64,000 nt of DNA from Acidicapsa acidisoli (GCF_025685625.1 NZ_JAGSYI010000005.1:248001-312000), one strand, 5' to 3'; positions 8,970 through 18,568 are shown, counted from the first letter of the stretch. Made by a program: numbers and translations. The notes: generated from the sequence alone by a model not told the origin.

Positions 8970-9670
8970 ATAGCTAACGGGACAAAGTGCAACAGAATCG
9001 TCTGATCTTCCGGCGCCAGTTCCACCTTGATCCCCGTAAGGTCGGTCACCAGGTAGTGGGCCGCGCTCAGTTCCTCGACGGAGTGAGAAAAGGTCGTTCC
9101 GATGACCGTGCATCCAGCCGCGCGCCCGGCTTTGGTTCCTGAAGCGGAGTCCTCAAAGACCACGCAGTCTCGCGGGTCTAGCTCCAGTATCTCCGCGCCG
9201 CGCAAATAGGGCTCCGGATGCGGTTTGCCATTCGTGACATGATCCGCCGTCGTAATGTGCTTGGGAACCGGAATGCCGCCCGCAGCCATGCGGACACGCG
9301 CCAGCCGTTCGGTCGCCGAGGTCACCACCGTCCAGCGATAGGCCGGTAAGGCGGCAAGCAGGTCCAGCACACCGGGAAGCACGGCAAGCCCTTCCTTATC
9401 CGCGATTTCCAGGTCTTCGATGAACTTCAACTCGGCCTCATCGTCCAGATCGGGTCGCAGCTTGCGGATGGTCTCGATGGCCCGGCAGCCGTGCGCGGTA
9501 TGAATCGCCGTGGTCGGGTCGATTCCGCGAGCGAGTCCCCAGGTACGCCAGCTTCGTTCCACCGATCCCAGCGAAGAGATGAGAATCCCATCCATGTCGA
9601 AGAGAACGCCTTTGCAGCGGACTGTTACAGGAGCCGAGATTACAGAAGCAGAAGAGGAAGAAGCCGTCAT
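8966..9670 (-). CDS. HAD-superfamily phosphatase (subfamily IA, sugar-phosphatase-like)
   Basis: A 234-aa haloacid-dehalogenase-type phosphatase. Motif I is FDMDGIL (nucleophile Asp and acid-base Asp), motif II TSATERL, motif III GKPHPEPYL (Lys) and motif IV VVFEDSASG. A helical cap sits between motifs I and II, typical of beta-phosphoglucomutase-like or sugar-phosphate phosphatases. The start lies 4 bp downstream of the AsmA stop, so it is probably the last gene of the rnc-lepB-asmA operon. The exact substrate cannot be assigned. Confidence 0.85.
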   Translation of the reverse strand: MTASSSSASVISAPVTVRCKGVLFDMDGILISSLGSVERSWRTWGLARGIDPTTAIHTAHGCRAIETIRKLRPDLDDEAELKFIEDLEIADKEGLAVLPGVLDLLAALPAYRWTVVTSATERLARVRMAAGGIPVPKHITTADHVTNGKPHPEPYLRGAEILELDPRDCVVFEDSASGTKAGRAAGCTVIGTTFSHSVEELSAAHYLVTDLTGIKVELAPEDQTILLHFVPLAI

Positions 9671-9674
9671 TCCT

Positions 9675-12581
9675 CTATTTTACGGCGGGCGTCCGATCCG
9701 GCTGACCGCGCCGAGTTGCGGACTTCGACGCGAATGCCAATTTGGCAGGCCCACCAAAGGGTATTTCACCAGCCATACTCAGAGTCCGTCGAGCGACGCG
9801 CATCGTATTCTCGCCCACTTGCACCGTTCCGCCGTGGATGGTCGCGACTCCCTTCCACTCGTCGAATTTCGTATCCGCAGGCTTCGATTCCTCAGATTTC
9901 GTTTCCCGAGGTTTTTCTTCCTCTGCTCGCTCCTTCGGCTCGTCCCCGGTTGTCGTCGAGATCGCGCCGTTCTGCCAGTCGAAGTTGAGATTCCCGGAGG
10001 CAGACGCCACCAAATCCTTGGGCGTCAATCCGGAAAGATGAATATTGCCACTACTGCTCACCGGTCCGCCTGTCCACTTGGCCTCGATCAATGCTCCGGT
10101 AGACGTCGCGCTGAGATGAGAAAAATTAGCATCGAACGTATAATCCGGCCTGTCGCTGGCCCACGCAAAGCGGCCGGTTCCCTTCGCCGAGCCGCCCAGC
10201 AAATCGGCTTCCCAATCCTCGAGAAGAATTTCGTTTTCCTTCAACCGCATGTGAATGACGGGCTTTTGCAACACTACCGCGCCAATCGCCAGGGCATCCG
10301 CCTGAACATTCACAGCAACTTCCGGCCATTTTGGCTTCTCGGAAGACCGCATCCGGTCAAGCAGCGGGGAAAGCAGCGATTTCTCCTCGGGAGTTCCGAC
10401 AAGGGCGGACTGCACCACCGCAGCGTCGAGCGATCCAAAACGCAATTGGACGGCGGGCACGCACTCGCCGGGAGATCCAGTCTTGCAGTTCGTAGGAGCA
10501 TTGACCTGTGCCGAGCCTCGAATCTGGTCTTTGCCAGCATCCTTGGCGCTTCCGTAAGTGAAGTCGGATGCAAAAGCCACGTCAGAGCCGGAAAATGTGA
10601 TCGTCGCCTGCAGCATGTCGACGGGACGGGCCAGATAAGCCGCCTTCCATTGCGCGTGGTGCAGTTGCACAGTTCCGGAGACGGAGTCGCGTCCCAGGAG
10701 ATCCGTGGGCGCCGCAGTCGAGGCCGACAGCCTCGATTTTCGCCCCGCACTCATCGAGGCTTTGGCGGAAGCTGACGTAGGCGAAGGAGCATTCGCAGCA
10801 CTTACCCCATCCTGCAGAGATGCTGCAACATCCGCTGCGGGAATCCACGGACCAGTCGCGGTAACATCAACATCCGCGGTTCCTCCGGTAAAGCCGTCCG
10901 CCGCGTCCAGGTGCGGCAAACCAAAGCCATAAGCCAGCTCGCGAACTCTCGCGGTCCCGGCAGTTCCGGTTAACGCAGCATCGAAGCCTCGCGCGCCGAC
11001 CCCGATCCGTACCGCAATCGCCTGCACCGGAGCCGCCGCTCCCCTGCTCGATTTGGGGTCGCCCGACGGGGCAGCAGTCTGCTGGACAGGAGTTTGTAGA
11101 ACAGGCGCTCCAGCCCCCAAAGCAATCGTGAACTTCGTCCCTAATCCCGCGCCATTCGCAAAACCGGGCACAAACGACGGAGTCCAGACCATCTTTGGCA
11201 GCACCACCGGCTCTTTCAACTCCCCGCCCTTGATCTGGCCGCCGTCGACCGTAATCGTTCCCTTCAATTTCGTTGGTACGGCCTCAATCCCCTTTGCAGA
11301 ATCCGCGAGCCTCTTTTGTTCCCGGCGATGCAATGTTCCCTTCGTCGTCCGGCTGTCCGGCTCCTCGGCAGGCTGGCTATAACTCAGGCTGCCGTTGGCA
11401 TTCCCTGCGACCGAAAGACCGGGCGCAAAGCCGCTGCGAATCGTGCGCAGCATATCCAGACCCGCCTGTAGCGGAACCTGCTGCACCTCCAGCGTCGCCT
11501 CCGGCTCGCCCGCATTCCCCGGCAGCTCTGCCTTCAGATGCAGCCGTCCATCGCCGATGGCTGTGTCACACCCCAGTTGGTGCAATGCGTTCTGCGAGTG
11601 CTGAAAACGAAAGTTGCAGTTGGCGTCGAAGTCCATCGGCACCGCAGGCGAAAACTCTTCGCGCCGCACCCCGGTCGCACGCAGCCGCGCTCTGGTCTGG
11701 GCGCTCTCGGGAGTGCCCTGCACGTCGATATCCGCCGTCACATCGCCGCGCCATCCGGCGTCTGATCCGAACAGCAGCCGCGAAAGCTGGCCGAGCTGCG
11801 CATTGCGCCACTCCATCTGAAGCTGAATCGGCATGGCGCGAAGCTCCGCTGCACTTTGCAGACGGGCCTCCATGCGTACTTCGCCCGTGTCCCCAAGGCT
11901 CATCTCGATATCCGTGCGCACCGGCTGTCCGCGCAGGCGCACACGCCACTTGCCCGGCTCATCCTGCCACAGCGAAAGATCCGCGCTGACCAGAGAATAT
12001 GGGCTCTTTTCGGCCCCATTCTTCAAGTTCACGCGAGAATTCGTCGCCTCAAGATAGGGAAAATGGGCCGACGCTCCCATCACCGGCGCACCTGTTGACC
12101 GGCTGCCTCCGCCGGTCAACGCAGGTTGAGCGCCCAACATCAGGGAGCTCAGATTCCAGCGCCCCCGGGCCGACCGCACAAGATTCAGGCTGGCCTCATC
12201 GACACTGACGCGGTAGATCTCAAGCTTGCCCCGCCACAACGACTGCAACCGCACCGAAGCGACAACCGTTCGCGCCGAGAGAATCGGCTCCGCGCCAAAC
12301 TCCGGGTCTTCGCTGACCGAGAGATCGTGCAGCACAAACCCCGGAAGCGGAAGCAAGCGAAGCTCCACGCTGGACATATGCACCGGCCGGCCGAGCGACT
12401 GCGTCATCAGCGCGGCAACCCTGCGCTGATACCGGCTGATATTGATGAGAGGCGGCAGCACCAGACCGGCGGCGAGCAGCGCGATCAGGCCCGCTGCCAC
12501 CGTGATACGGCGTCTCCAGCGGGTCTTGCTTTTCTCTTGGCCCGTCTGCGCTCTTTCCGCCCGAGCGCCTTGGTCCGTCAT
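9675..12581 (-). CDS. AsmA-family envelope protein
   Basis: A 968-aa protein with a short cytoplasmic basic N-terminus, a single membrane helix (around residues 25-50) and a very long periplasmic part. The N-terminal region after the helix (NISRYQRRVAALMTQSLGRP, then repeated beta-strand blocks on basement residues such as LSARTVVASVRL) is typical of AsmA proteins. The C-terminus repeats the AsmA-type FSHLSATSTGALIEAKWTGG pattern. AsmA-like proteins act in inner- to outer-membrane lipid transport or envelope homeostasis. A low-complexity Glu/Lys-rich stretch (KPRETKSEESKP) interrupts the C-terminal domain. The gene sits 2 bp after a lepB stop, within a tight operon. Confidence 0.85.
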   Translation of the reverse strand: MTDQGARAERAQTGQEKSKTRWRRRITVAAGLIALLAAGLVLPPLINISRYQRRVAALMTQSLGRPVHMSSVELRLLPLPGFVLHDLSVSEDPEFGAEPILSARTVVASVRLQSLWRGKLEIYRVSVDEASLNLVRSARGRWNLSSLMLGAQPALTGGGSRSTGAPVMGASAHFPYLEATNSRVNLKNGAEKSPYSLVSADLSLWQDEPGKWRVRLRGQPVRTDIEMSLGDTGEVRMEARLQSAAELRAMPIQLQMEWRNAQLGQLSRLLFGSDAGWRGDVTADIDVQGTPESAQTRARLRATGVRREEFSPAVPMDFDANCNFRFQHSQNALHQLGCDTAIGDGRLHLKAELPGNAGEPEATLEVQQVPLQAGLDMLRTIRSGFAPGLSVAGNANGSLSYSQPAEEPDSRTTKGTLHRREQKRLADSAKGIEAVPTKLKGTITVDGGQIKGGELKEPVVLPKMVWTPSFVPGFANGAGLGTKFTIALGAGAPVLQTPVQQTAAPSGDPKSSRGAAAPVQAIAVRIGVGARGFDAALTGTAGTARVRELAYGFGLPHLDAADGFTGGTADVDVTATGPWIPAADVAASLQDGVSAANAPSPTSASAKASMSAGRKSRLSASTAAPTDLLGRDSVSGTVQLHHAQWKAAYLARPVDMLQATITFSGSDVAFASDFTYGSAKDAGKDQIRGSAQVNAPTNCKTGSPGECVPAVQLRFGSLDAAVVQSALVGTPEEKSLLSPLLDRMRSSEKPKWPEVAVNVQADALAIGAVVLQKPVIHMRLKENEILLEDWEADLLGGSAKGTGRFAWASDRPDYTFDANFSHLSATSTGALIEAKWTGGPVSSSGNIHLSGLTPKDLVASASGNLNFDWQNGAISTTTGDEPKERAEEEKPRETKSEESKPADTKFDEWKGVATIHGGTVQVGENTMRVARRTLSMAGEIPFGGPAKLAFASKSATRRGQPDRTPAVK

Positions 12582-12583
12582 GG

Positions 12584-13408
12584 TCAGTTCACCATGTGCA
12601 GGGTACGCTTCCAGCGGGTATCGGTGAAGAAATGCAGCACCACATGCCCCATCCAGGAGATGCGGTCGCCAATCCCTGTCTTGTCCATCTGGTCATCCGG
12701 TGTCTTAAAGGACCAGTAGTTGAACAGAGGCCGTCCAACAATGTTGGCGCGCGGCACAAATCCCCAGAAGCGCGAATCGAGACTGTTATGCCGATGATCT
12801 CCCATCATGAAAAACATCCCGGGCGGCACAACCAGATCGTTGCCCTGAATATGATTCGGCAGATCGACCGCCCACTCCTCGGTGACATCGTTCGCTTCCG
12901 TTGGCGAAACCGAAGGAAAATCATCGATATACGGGTAATAGGTGTCGCCTGGCCAGAGCGCGGCCTTAGGCTCATTCTGTGCCACGCCGTTCAGGATCAC
13001 GACTCCGTTGCGCAGATGAATATGATCTCCGGGAACACCAATCAGCCGCTTCACCAGAAACATATCCGGATTGCCAGGCTTGAGAAACACGACAATATCG
13101 CCCCGTTTTGGCTCGCGATAATGAACCAGCGGCATCCACGAAGCCGTGGGAGCGAGGGTAATGCGATCCACCAGCAGGTGATCGCCAACCAGCAGCGTCT
13201 TCTCCATCGACCCGGAGGGAATCACAAAATTCTGCGCCAGAAATGTGAGGATGAAAAGACCGATGACCAACACGGAACAGATGCTCGCAAGCGCCTCAAA
13301 CGGCGTCTCCTCAACACGTTCCCCTGCGTTGGAATTCACCTTCGCGTCGGTCTCCGCGATCTCGCCGGGTGCGGGCTTTTCCATTACAAGTCTGTCTGCC
13401 TTGGCCAT
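12584..13408 (-). CDS. lepB: Signal peptidase I, paralogue 1
   Basis: A 274-aa membrane serine protease that removes signal peptides from exported proteins. One N-terminal membrane segment (about residues 40-62) precedes box B with the catalytic Ser (IPSGSMEKTLLVGD) and box D with the catalytic Lys (VKRLIGVPGD). Box E (MGDHRHNSLDSR) is intact. The start ATG has a good AAAGGAAAC site. It is the third of three consecutive lepB copies behind rnc. It is closely similar to the neighbouring copy (13468-14298), which suggests a recent duplication, and differs mainly in the N-terminal tail. Confidence 0.93.
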   Translation of the reverse strand: MAKADRLVMEKPAPGEIAETDAKVNSNAGERVEETPFEALASICSVLVIGLFILTFLAQNFVIPSGSMEKTLLVGDHLLVDRITLAPTASWMPLVHYREPKRGDIVVFLKPGNPDMFLVKRLIGVPGDHIHLRNGVVILNGVAQNEPKAALWPGDTYYPYIDDFPSVSPTEANDVTEEWAVDLPNHIQGNDLVVPPGMFFMMGDHRHNSLDSRFWGFVPRANIVGRPLFNYWSFKTPDDQMDKTGIGDRISWMGHVVLHFFTDTRWKRTLHMVN

Positions 13409-13467
13409 GTTTCCTTTATTCCGTAGCCCCGTTTGCGCGACTTTTCAGACTACCAACTATCCTCATG

Positions 13468-14298
13468 CTACCTCACCGGATTAAGAGTGCGCTTCCAGCG
13501 GGTATCGGTAAAGAAATGAAGCACCACGTTCCCCATCCAGGCAATCTGGTTCGCAAGCCCCGTCTTGTACATCTGGTCGTCGGGAGTTTTGAAGGACCAG
13601 TAATTGAACAGAGGCCGTCCTACGATGTTGGCGCGAGGCGTAAATCCCCAGAAGCGCCCGTCATTGCTGTTGTGCCGATTGTCGCCCATCATGAAGTACA
13701 TGCCGGGCGGAACCACGAGGTCGTTGCCCTGAATGTGATTGGGCAGATCCACCGCCCACTCGGCGGTAACGCCACTGGCCTCCGAAGTCGGGACCGATGG
13801 GAAATCGTCGATGTAGGGAGAGTAAACATCTTCTGGCCGGGGTTTCACGTACGGCTCGTTCTGAGCCACGCCGTTGAGAATGACTATGCCATTGCGCAGG
13901 TGAATATGATCGCCGGGTACGCCGATCAATCGCTTCACAAGGTGCGTATCCGGCTGCCCCGGCCCGAAAAAGACCACTATATCGCCACGCTTCGGCTCAC
14001 GATAATGCACCAGCGGCATCCAACTCGGCCGCGGAGCGATCGTAATGCGGTCGACCAGCAGGTGATCTCCAACCAGCAGGGCATCCAACATCGATCCGGA
14101 CGGAATTAAGAAATTCTGCGCTAAAAAAGTGAGGATGAACATGCCAATTACCAGCACGGAACAGATGCTGGCCAGCGCTTCGAAAGGCGTCTCCTTCACC
14201 TCTGAAACAGCTTGAGAGCCGATCTCACCGTCTGCCCCTTTTGCCCCAATGAGGCGCGGAACAGGTCCATTGATCACCAGCTTGTCTTCCGTGGCCAT
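13468..14298 (-). CDS. lepB: Signal peptidase I, paralogue 2
   Basis: About 276 aa from ATG 14298, chosen because it has an AAGGGG ribosome site; an upstream in-frame ATG would add 17 residues. It has one membrane anchor, box B with Ser (IPSGSMLDALLVGD), box D with Lys (VKRLIGVPGD) and box E (MGDNRHNSNDGR), so it should be active. The sequence around the active site is nearly identical to paralogue 1, but the residues after the nucleophile (LDA against EKT) differ, which could shift substrate choice. It lies in the middle of the three-gene lepB run. Confidence 0.93.
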   Translation of the reverse strand: MATEDKLVINGPVPRLIGAKGADGEIGSQAVSEVKETPFEALASICSVLVIGMFILTFLAQNFLIPSGSMLDALLVGDHLLVDRITIAPRPSWMPLVHYREPKRGDIVVFFGPGQPDTHLVKRLIGVPGDHIHLRNGIVILNGVAQNEPYVKPRPEDVYSPYIDDFPSVPTSEASGVTAEWAVDLPNHIQGNDLVVPPGMYFMMGDNRHNSNDGRFWGFTPRANIVGRPLFNYWSFKTPDDQMYKTGLANQIAWMGNVVLHFFTDTRWKRTLNPVR

Positions 14299-14357
14299 GA
14301 TCCCCTTGTCCCGTAGCCGATTTAGCCATTCACTTCGGTTCCCAAGCAAACCACGCG

Positions 14358-15284
14358 CTAATGAACTACCCGAAAAATACGCTTCCAGCGCGCAAACCCT
14401 TTCAGATGCGCCGAAACATCGCTTTCGTGCCCAAGTCTATCATCCGACGCCTGTTGAATATCTGTTCGCGACGGCCGCGTCAGCGAGAAGTAAATTACCA
14501 GCGGCCGGGCAATAATTTCGTCGCGCGACACAAACCCCCAGTACCGCGAATCTCGGCTGTGATTGCGATTATCCCCAAGCATGAAATACTTGCCCGGCGG
14601 AATCACCAGCTCGCCATTTTTCGTCGACTGCTGCAACTGCTTCCACCAGCCCGGCTCCACGCCCGGGTCGCTGTAGATGTTGGTCGGAAAATGATCGAGA
14701 TAGGGGTTGTCCGAAGTCGGCTCAAAGGCCGCATACGGCTCGTCCAGCACCTGCCCGTTGATCGAAACCTGCCCATTATCGATCCGCAGACGGTCGCCAG
14801 GCAGCCCAATCACGCGCTTCACCAGATACTCCCTTGGGTCCAGCGGCGAATGGAAGGTGACGATCTCGCCGCGCTGCACTCCGGCATAGGGCAAAATGCG
14901 CTTCCAGATTCCAGCCGGCGCCAAAGCGGAGCGATTCATCAGCAGAAAATCCCCCACCAGCAGCGTATGCTCCATGCTCTCGGACGGGATCACCATCGGC
15001 TGCGCCAGAAATGTCAGCACAAAGAGCGCAACGATGATCGTTTTCAGCAAAGACGATACCGCCTCGGGCAAGCCATGCCGCACATCGTGCGCAATTGCCT
15101 GACGGATGCCAAAGACCGGATGACCATTGCCTTGCGAGACCTGATTTGTAGGAACGGGACCTGTCGAGACCGTGCCTGACGACACAGCGCCAAGCGCAAC
15201 CGCCTCACCCGGCGCGAAAGAGCCAGAGCTGGCCCCGGAGCGCTCCCGCTCCATCTCCGCCGGAAAAGTGGGCGTCCTGTTCAT
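14358..15284 (-). CDS. lepB: Signal peptidase I, paralogue 3 (divergent)
   Basis: A 308-aa signal peptidase I with a longer, Gly/Ser/Pro-rich N-terminal tail (about 65 residues) before the membrane helix. The catalytic Ser lies in IPSESMEHTLLVGD and the catalytic Lys in VKRVIGLPGD; box E is LGDNRNHSRDSR. It is clearly more distant from the other two copies than they are from each other. Its ATG overlaps the rnc stop (ATGA-type overlap at 15281-15284), so it is translationally coupled to rnc. Gene order rnc next to lepB is common in bacteria. Confidence 0.93.
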   Translation of the reverse strand: MNRTPTFPAEMERERSGASSGSFAPGEAVALGAVSSGTVSTGPVPTNQVSQGNGHPVFGIRQAIAHDVRHGLPEAVSSLLKTIIVALFVLTFLAQPMVIPSESMEHTLLVGDFLLMNRSALAPAGIWKRILPYAGVQRGEIVTFHSPLDPREYLVKRVIGLPGDRLRIDNGQVSINGQVLDEPYAAFEPTSDNPYLDHFPTNIYSDPGVEPGWWKQLQQSTKNGELVIPPGKYFMLGDNRNHSRDSRYWGFVSRDEIIARPLVIYFSLTRPSRTDIQQASDDRLGHESDVSAHLKGFARWKRIFRVVH

Positions 15285-16114
15285 ACCTGCGCTGGCTCCT
15301 GCATGACCAGCAAAGCCAGGGCGCGCCGCGCGGCCTCCTGCTCTGCCTTTTTCTTGGTGGTCCCAATTCCGCTTGCCAGCGAATCACCCATCTGACCGTC
15401 CGCCGTTCTCAGCCGCACTTCCACCTGAAATCGCTTGCGGTGGTCCGGGCCGCTTTCGCTTTCGACAAGATACACCGGAACTCCCGCTCGCGTCGCCTGT
15501 AAGTGCTCCTGCAGCGCAGACTTGTGATCGCCAAGAGCCGCACCGGAGAGCAGTTCCCGCGCGAGATCGTCCGCAGCCGGACCCAGAATATGCATGCGGG
15601 CAAAGCGGCGCACCGGCTCCAGAGCGCCATCTCTTTTCGCGTCCTGTCCGGCATCCAGATACATCGCTGCAATCACCGCTTCCATGGCGTTGGCGAGAAT
15701 CGCCACCTTCTTCCGTCCGCCGGATCGCTCTTCGCCCTTACCCAGACGCAGATGTTCGCCCAACCCGATGGCCAGGGCGACCTCCGCCATGTGGCGGCGG
15801 CTCACCAGTTGCGCGCGGATGCGAGTCAGCTCCCCCTCCTGCCAATCCGGATGAGCCTGGTACAGCGCCTCGGCGACCACCACTCCGAGCACCGCATCCC
15901 CCAGGAACTCAAGCCGCTCGTTGTCGCCGCGCTCGGTCAGACCACCCGCAAGTCCAACGTCGTCGGGCTTGCCCGTCGACTCCATCGACAGCTCATACGC
16001 CTGCGAACGGTGCGTTAACGCATGCAACAGCAGCTCCGGACGCGCAAATATATGCCCCAGTGCCGCCTCCAGCCGGGCCAACTCCGCGGATTGGGCGATA
16101 ACCGCCTGTTCCAT
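15281..16114 (-). CDS. rnc: Ribonuclease III
   Basis: A 277-aa double-strand-specific endoribonuclease used in rRNA and mRNA processing. The N-terminal RNase III domain carries the signature NERLEFLGDAVLGVVV with its acidic metal ligands. A C-terminal double-stranded RNA-binding domain (about residues 195-270) ends with the GTTKKKAEQEAARRAL helix. It is slightly longer than the usual 220-240 aa, owing to an insertion near GKPDDVGLAGGLTERGD before the signature. It is the first gene of the minus-strand operon with the three lepB copies. Confidence 0.95.
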   Translation of the reverse strand: MEQAVIAQSAELARLEAALGHIFARPELLLHALTHRSQAYELSMESTGKPDDVGLAGGLTERGDNERLEFLGDAVLGVVVAEALYQAHPDWQEGELTRIRAQLVSRRHMAEVALAIGLGEHLRLGKGEERSGGRKKVAILANAMEAVIAAMYLDAGQDAKRDGALEPVRRFARMHILGPAADDLARELLSGAALGDHKSALQEHLQATRAGVPVYLVESESGPDHRKRFQVEVRLRTADGQMGDSLASGIGTTKKKAEQEAARRALALLVMQEPAQV

Positions 16115-16173
16115 CTCTTTATGGTAGACGCAATTCCCCTTAGAAGAGATCCTTGCCCGCGAAAGCGATGCCT

Positions 16174-18024
16174 TTACTTTGGCGCCGTGACAGACGGCGG
16201 GGGTGCTGTAGGAAGGTTCGGCGCCGGCTTGCCGCCCGAATTATCCGTATCGTCATCCGCACCGTCCGTGTCCGCATTTTCCTCACAACTATGACCCTTC
16301 ACCGCATACGCCGCCTTGACTCCACGCTCTGCCGCCAGCCGCGTATCCTGCTGCCCGTCGCGTACCGCCAGGGCCTCCTTGTATTGCGCGAGCGCCTCAT
16401 CCCGTTTGCAATCCAGGTCCATCATCCGCCCGAGGTAGATGTGCGACCAGGCCAGTATCCGGGTCTCCTTGGCCGTCGACGCCGCCTTTTCAAATTCAGT
16501 CATCGCGTCCTGCGGATGCCCGGTAAGAATCGCCGCGCGCGCCAGAATGAAATTCGCTCGTCCCGTATCGACTGTCTCGCCGCCGGATACCATCGTCAGC
16601 GACTGGCGCGCCATCGCCGACGCCGTCGCATAGTCGCCCGCTGCCAGCCGCGCTTCCGCAAGATCCAGCCCTGTCAGCTTGCGCGGAGCCGAGCGCCGCA
16701 GAACATCGTCGTCCGCCTCTTTGTCAAACGTCACATCCCGGGCCCGATGAATCTCGTGATCCACATCCATGCTGTAGACCAGTTCGCCGATCGTGTCCTT
16801 GAGGCTCGCCGGGTCCTTCTCGAAAATGCCCAACTGCTCGTAAAAATATGCGGTCAGAACGTATCCCTGGGCCATGTCGTGGCGCACCTGAGCGATGCGC
16901 ACCTGCTCCATCTTCTGGTTTACGGCATTTCGTTCGCTTTCGATCCGCTCAAAATCGGAGCGCTTTTCATCCTTCGGGGCGACGTACGGCTTGATCCCTG
17001 TATCCATCGTCCGCGCCTCGACCGCCTTGATAAGACACTCGATTGTCAGGTCCACAATGTCCGATCGAAGCCGGTAATCCAGTGGAGCGTCTCGTACTTC
17101 CTTCATAATCGGCAGAAAACGGTCCGTTGCGCTTGAACGCGAATATAAAAGCGGCTCGATCAGGTAGTGCAGGTACGTGTGCCGCACATCACTCATGCGA
17201 ATCTGCCCGTTGACCGGCGAAACAACGTCGACGAAATCCGTCCCATAAACGCGCGCATTGATGGTGTGCGGGTTAAGTTGCGGCTCGACCACCACCAGAA
17301 AACGCCGACCGTCGTACGTGGAAGCGGGCATCTTAAGGTAGTAGTTGGTCGAGAGAATCATCTGCGTCAGGCCGTCATGCAGGCGGTTAACGATCTCGTC
17401 GTACCCATGGTGGTGGGTCAGCCAGATTCCGTGCAGATCGACAGCTGCAGCGAAATCCTTCAAGAGCGGAAGAATCTCCACCACCTGCGTCGAATCCGGC
17501 GGCATCTCAGGAAGTTCGACCGATGTCTCCAAATCCGGCGGCGGAGTGAGATAAAGCGCCAGCGAGATGTACTGAGAAATGTCCTTGATCGTCCCCGTCA
17601 TGCGGTGCTGTGCGATGTACAGGCAAACCTTGTCTCTCTTGTCACGCGCATCCTCGCTCGCCGCCAGCGCCTGATTCACCTCATTGCGCACCTCTTGCCG
17701 GACCGGATCGCTTTCCGCGAGCCCTTCGTCATAACCGCAGGCATTCAGCGTAGCGGCCATGAAAAACAGCTGCTCGGAGTTCACCAGCTCAATCGCCGGA
17801 CCTGCCGGGTCCACGAGCGACGGCGCCTTCTCCTGCGCAAATGCCGGCCCCGAAGAGGATGAGGACGAAGCACTCTGACCCGAATTGGCAGAACTGGAAG
17901 AGGCGGAATCAGGCCTCTTCGCTTGGGCCAGAACGAGAGCCGGGACAGCCAGCAGCCCTAGAGCAACGACAAACGAAGAGACAGCCGGCGGAACAATTCG
18001 AGAATTTCTACGGTTCAACATCAT
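16174..18024 (-). CDS. Exported TPR-containing protein of unknown function
   Basis: A 616-aa protein with a clear signal peptide (FVVALGLLAVPALVLAQA) followed by a Ser-rich linker. The middle part (about residues 70-430) has no family I recognise. The C-terminal third (about 440-560) shows TPR-like helical repeats (LAEARLAAGDYATASAMARQ, LARAAILTGHPQDAMTEF, LGRMMDLDCKRDEALAQY). It ends in an Asp- and Pro-rich tail. It is probably a periplasmic adaptor. It lies about 60 bp upstream of rnc on the same strand but need not share its operon. Confidence 0.75.
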   Translation of the reverse strand: MMLNRRNSRIVPPAVSSFVVALGLLAVPALVLAQAKRPDSASSSSANSGQSASSSSSSGPAFAQEKAPSLVDPAGPAIELVNSEQLFFMAATLNACGYDEGLAESDPVRQEVRNEVNQALAASEDARDKRDKVCLYIAQHRMTGTIKDISQYISLALYLTPPPDLETSVELPEMPPDSTQVVEILPLLKDFAAAVDLHGIWLTHHHGYDEIVNRLHDGLTQMILSTNYYLKMPASTYDGRRFLVVVEPQLNPHTINARVYGTDFVDVVSPVNGQIRMSDVRHTYLHYLIEPLLYSRSSATDRFLPIMKEVRDAPLDYRLRSDIVDLTIECLIKAVEARTMDTGIKPYVAPKDEKRSDFERIESERNAVNQKMEQVRIAQVRHDMAQGYVLTAYFYEQLGIFEKDPASLKDTIGELVYSMDVDHEIHRARDVTFDKEADDDVLRRSAPRKLTGLDLAEARLAAGDYATASAMARQSLTMVSGGETVDTGRANFILARAAILTGHPQDAMTEFEKAASTAKETRILAWSHIYLGRMMDLDCKRDEALAQYKEALAVRDGQQDTRLAAERGVKAAYAVKGHSCEENADTDGADDDTDNSGGKPAPNLPTAPPPSVTAPK

Positions 18025-18154
18025 CCTGAAGTCTAGCCCATTTCTCCCGGCGCTGTGGAGTCTCGCCAGACCTGAATCAAGTCCGATTCGAGCCGGAGGT
18101 GAGACTCAAACAGTCCGGCAAACGTGAGCTTCACCCTTGATATCCTCGTGAGTG

Positions 18155-18176
18155 GACATAGCGCCGGCGCTATGTC
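18155..18176. repeat. Perfect 22-bp palindrome
   Basis: Two 11-base arms (left arm GACATAGCGCC) meet with no spacer in the gap between the TPR gene and the beta-helix gene. It could be a hairpin or a protein-binding site. There is no T-run, so a terminator role is not supported. Confidence 0.6.
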
Positions 18177-18299
18177 TTCGAAAGGCTGCCAGAGACCATG
18201 CATAAATGTCCCGAATTCTAGGCAAACTCAAACCCAGGAAAACCAACCACATCCAGTAAAGATGACTTGACAGTTTCTGGGCGTCGCGCTCGCCCAAAA

Positions 18300-18317
18300 T
18301 TGTTCCACGTGGAACAA
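18300..18317. promoter_or_regulatory. parS-like centromere site
   Basis: The 18-bp perfect palindrome TTGTTCCACGTGGAACAA contains TGTTCCACGTGGAACA. This differs from the consensus ParB binding site TGTTTCACGTGAAACA only at two symmetric positions and, from memory, matches the GTTCCACGTGGAAC core of pseudomonad parS. Sixteen matched bases are unlikely by chance. A degenerate half-like copy (GTTCCACGGTG) follows at about 18323. It lies in non-coding DNA, whereas many parS sites lie in genes, and suggests the region may be in the origin half of the chromosome. ParB binding itself is inference. Confidence 0.75.
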
Positions 18318-18568
18318 CGCAGCGTTCCACGGTGCTCCAAACTCGATGGCCGCGAGTCATCCCGACGCAAACTTCGCCCAATCCATCGAAATGGGCCGGA
18401 ACTATCGCTGTTTGCCGGGCAACGGAATATACTACCGATCAACCCATATATTGCATATCTCACAGACCCGGATCGGTTTGCGACACAAATTCAGATAGAA
18501 AAAGCAACAAGGCTTTAGCTCAGAGGCAGGAGATTGTGACAAGGAATCAGACCGAAGGCAAAATTCTG

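Noticed and set aside
9510-10775. 421-codon plus-strand open frame
   Set aside because: Antisense to the AsmA gene and low-complexity Arg/Ser-rich; a GC-rich shadow frame.
18024-18568. Replication origin near the parS-like site
   Set aside because: No cluster of DnaA boxes (TTATNCACA), AT-rich unwinding region or dnaA/dnaN genes nearby, so parS alone is reported.
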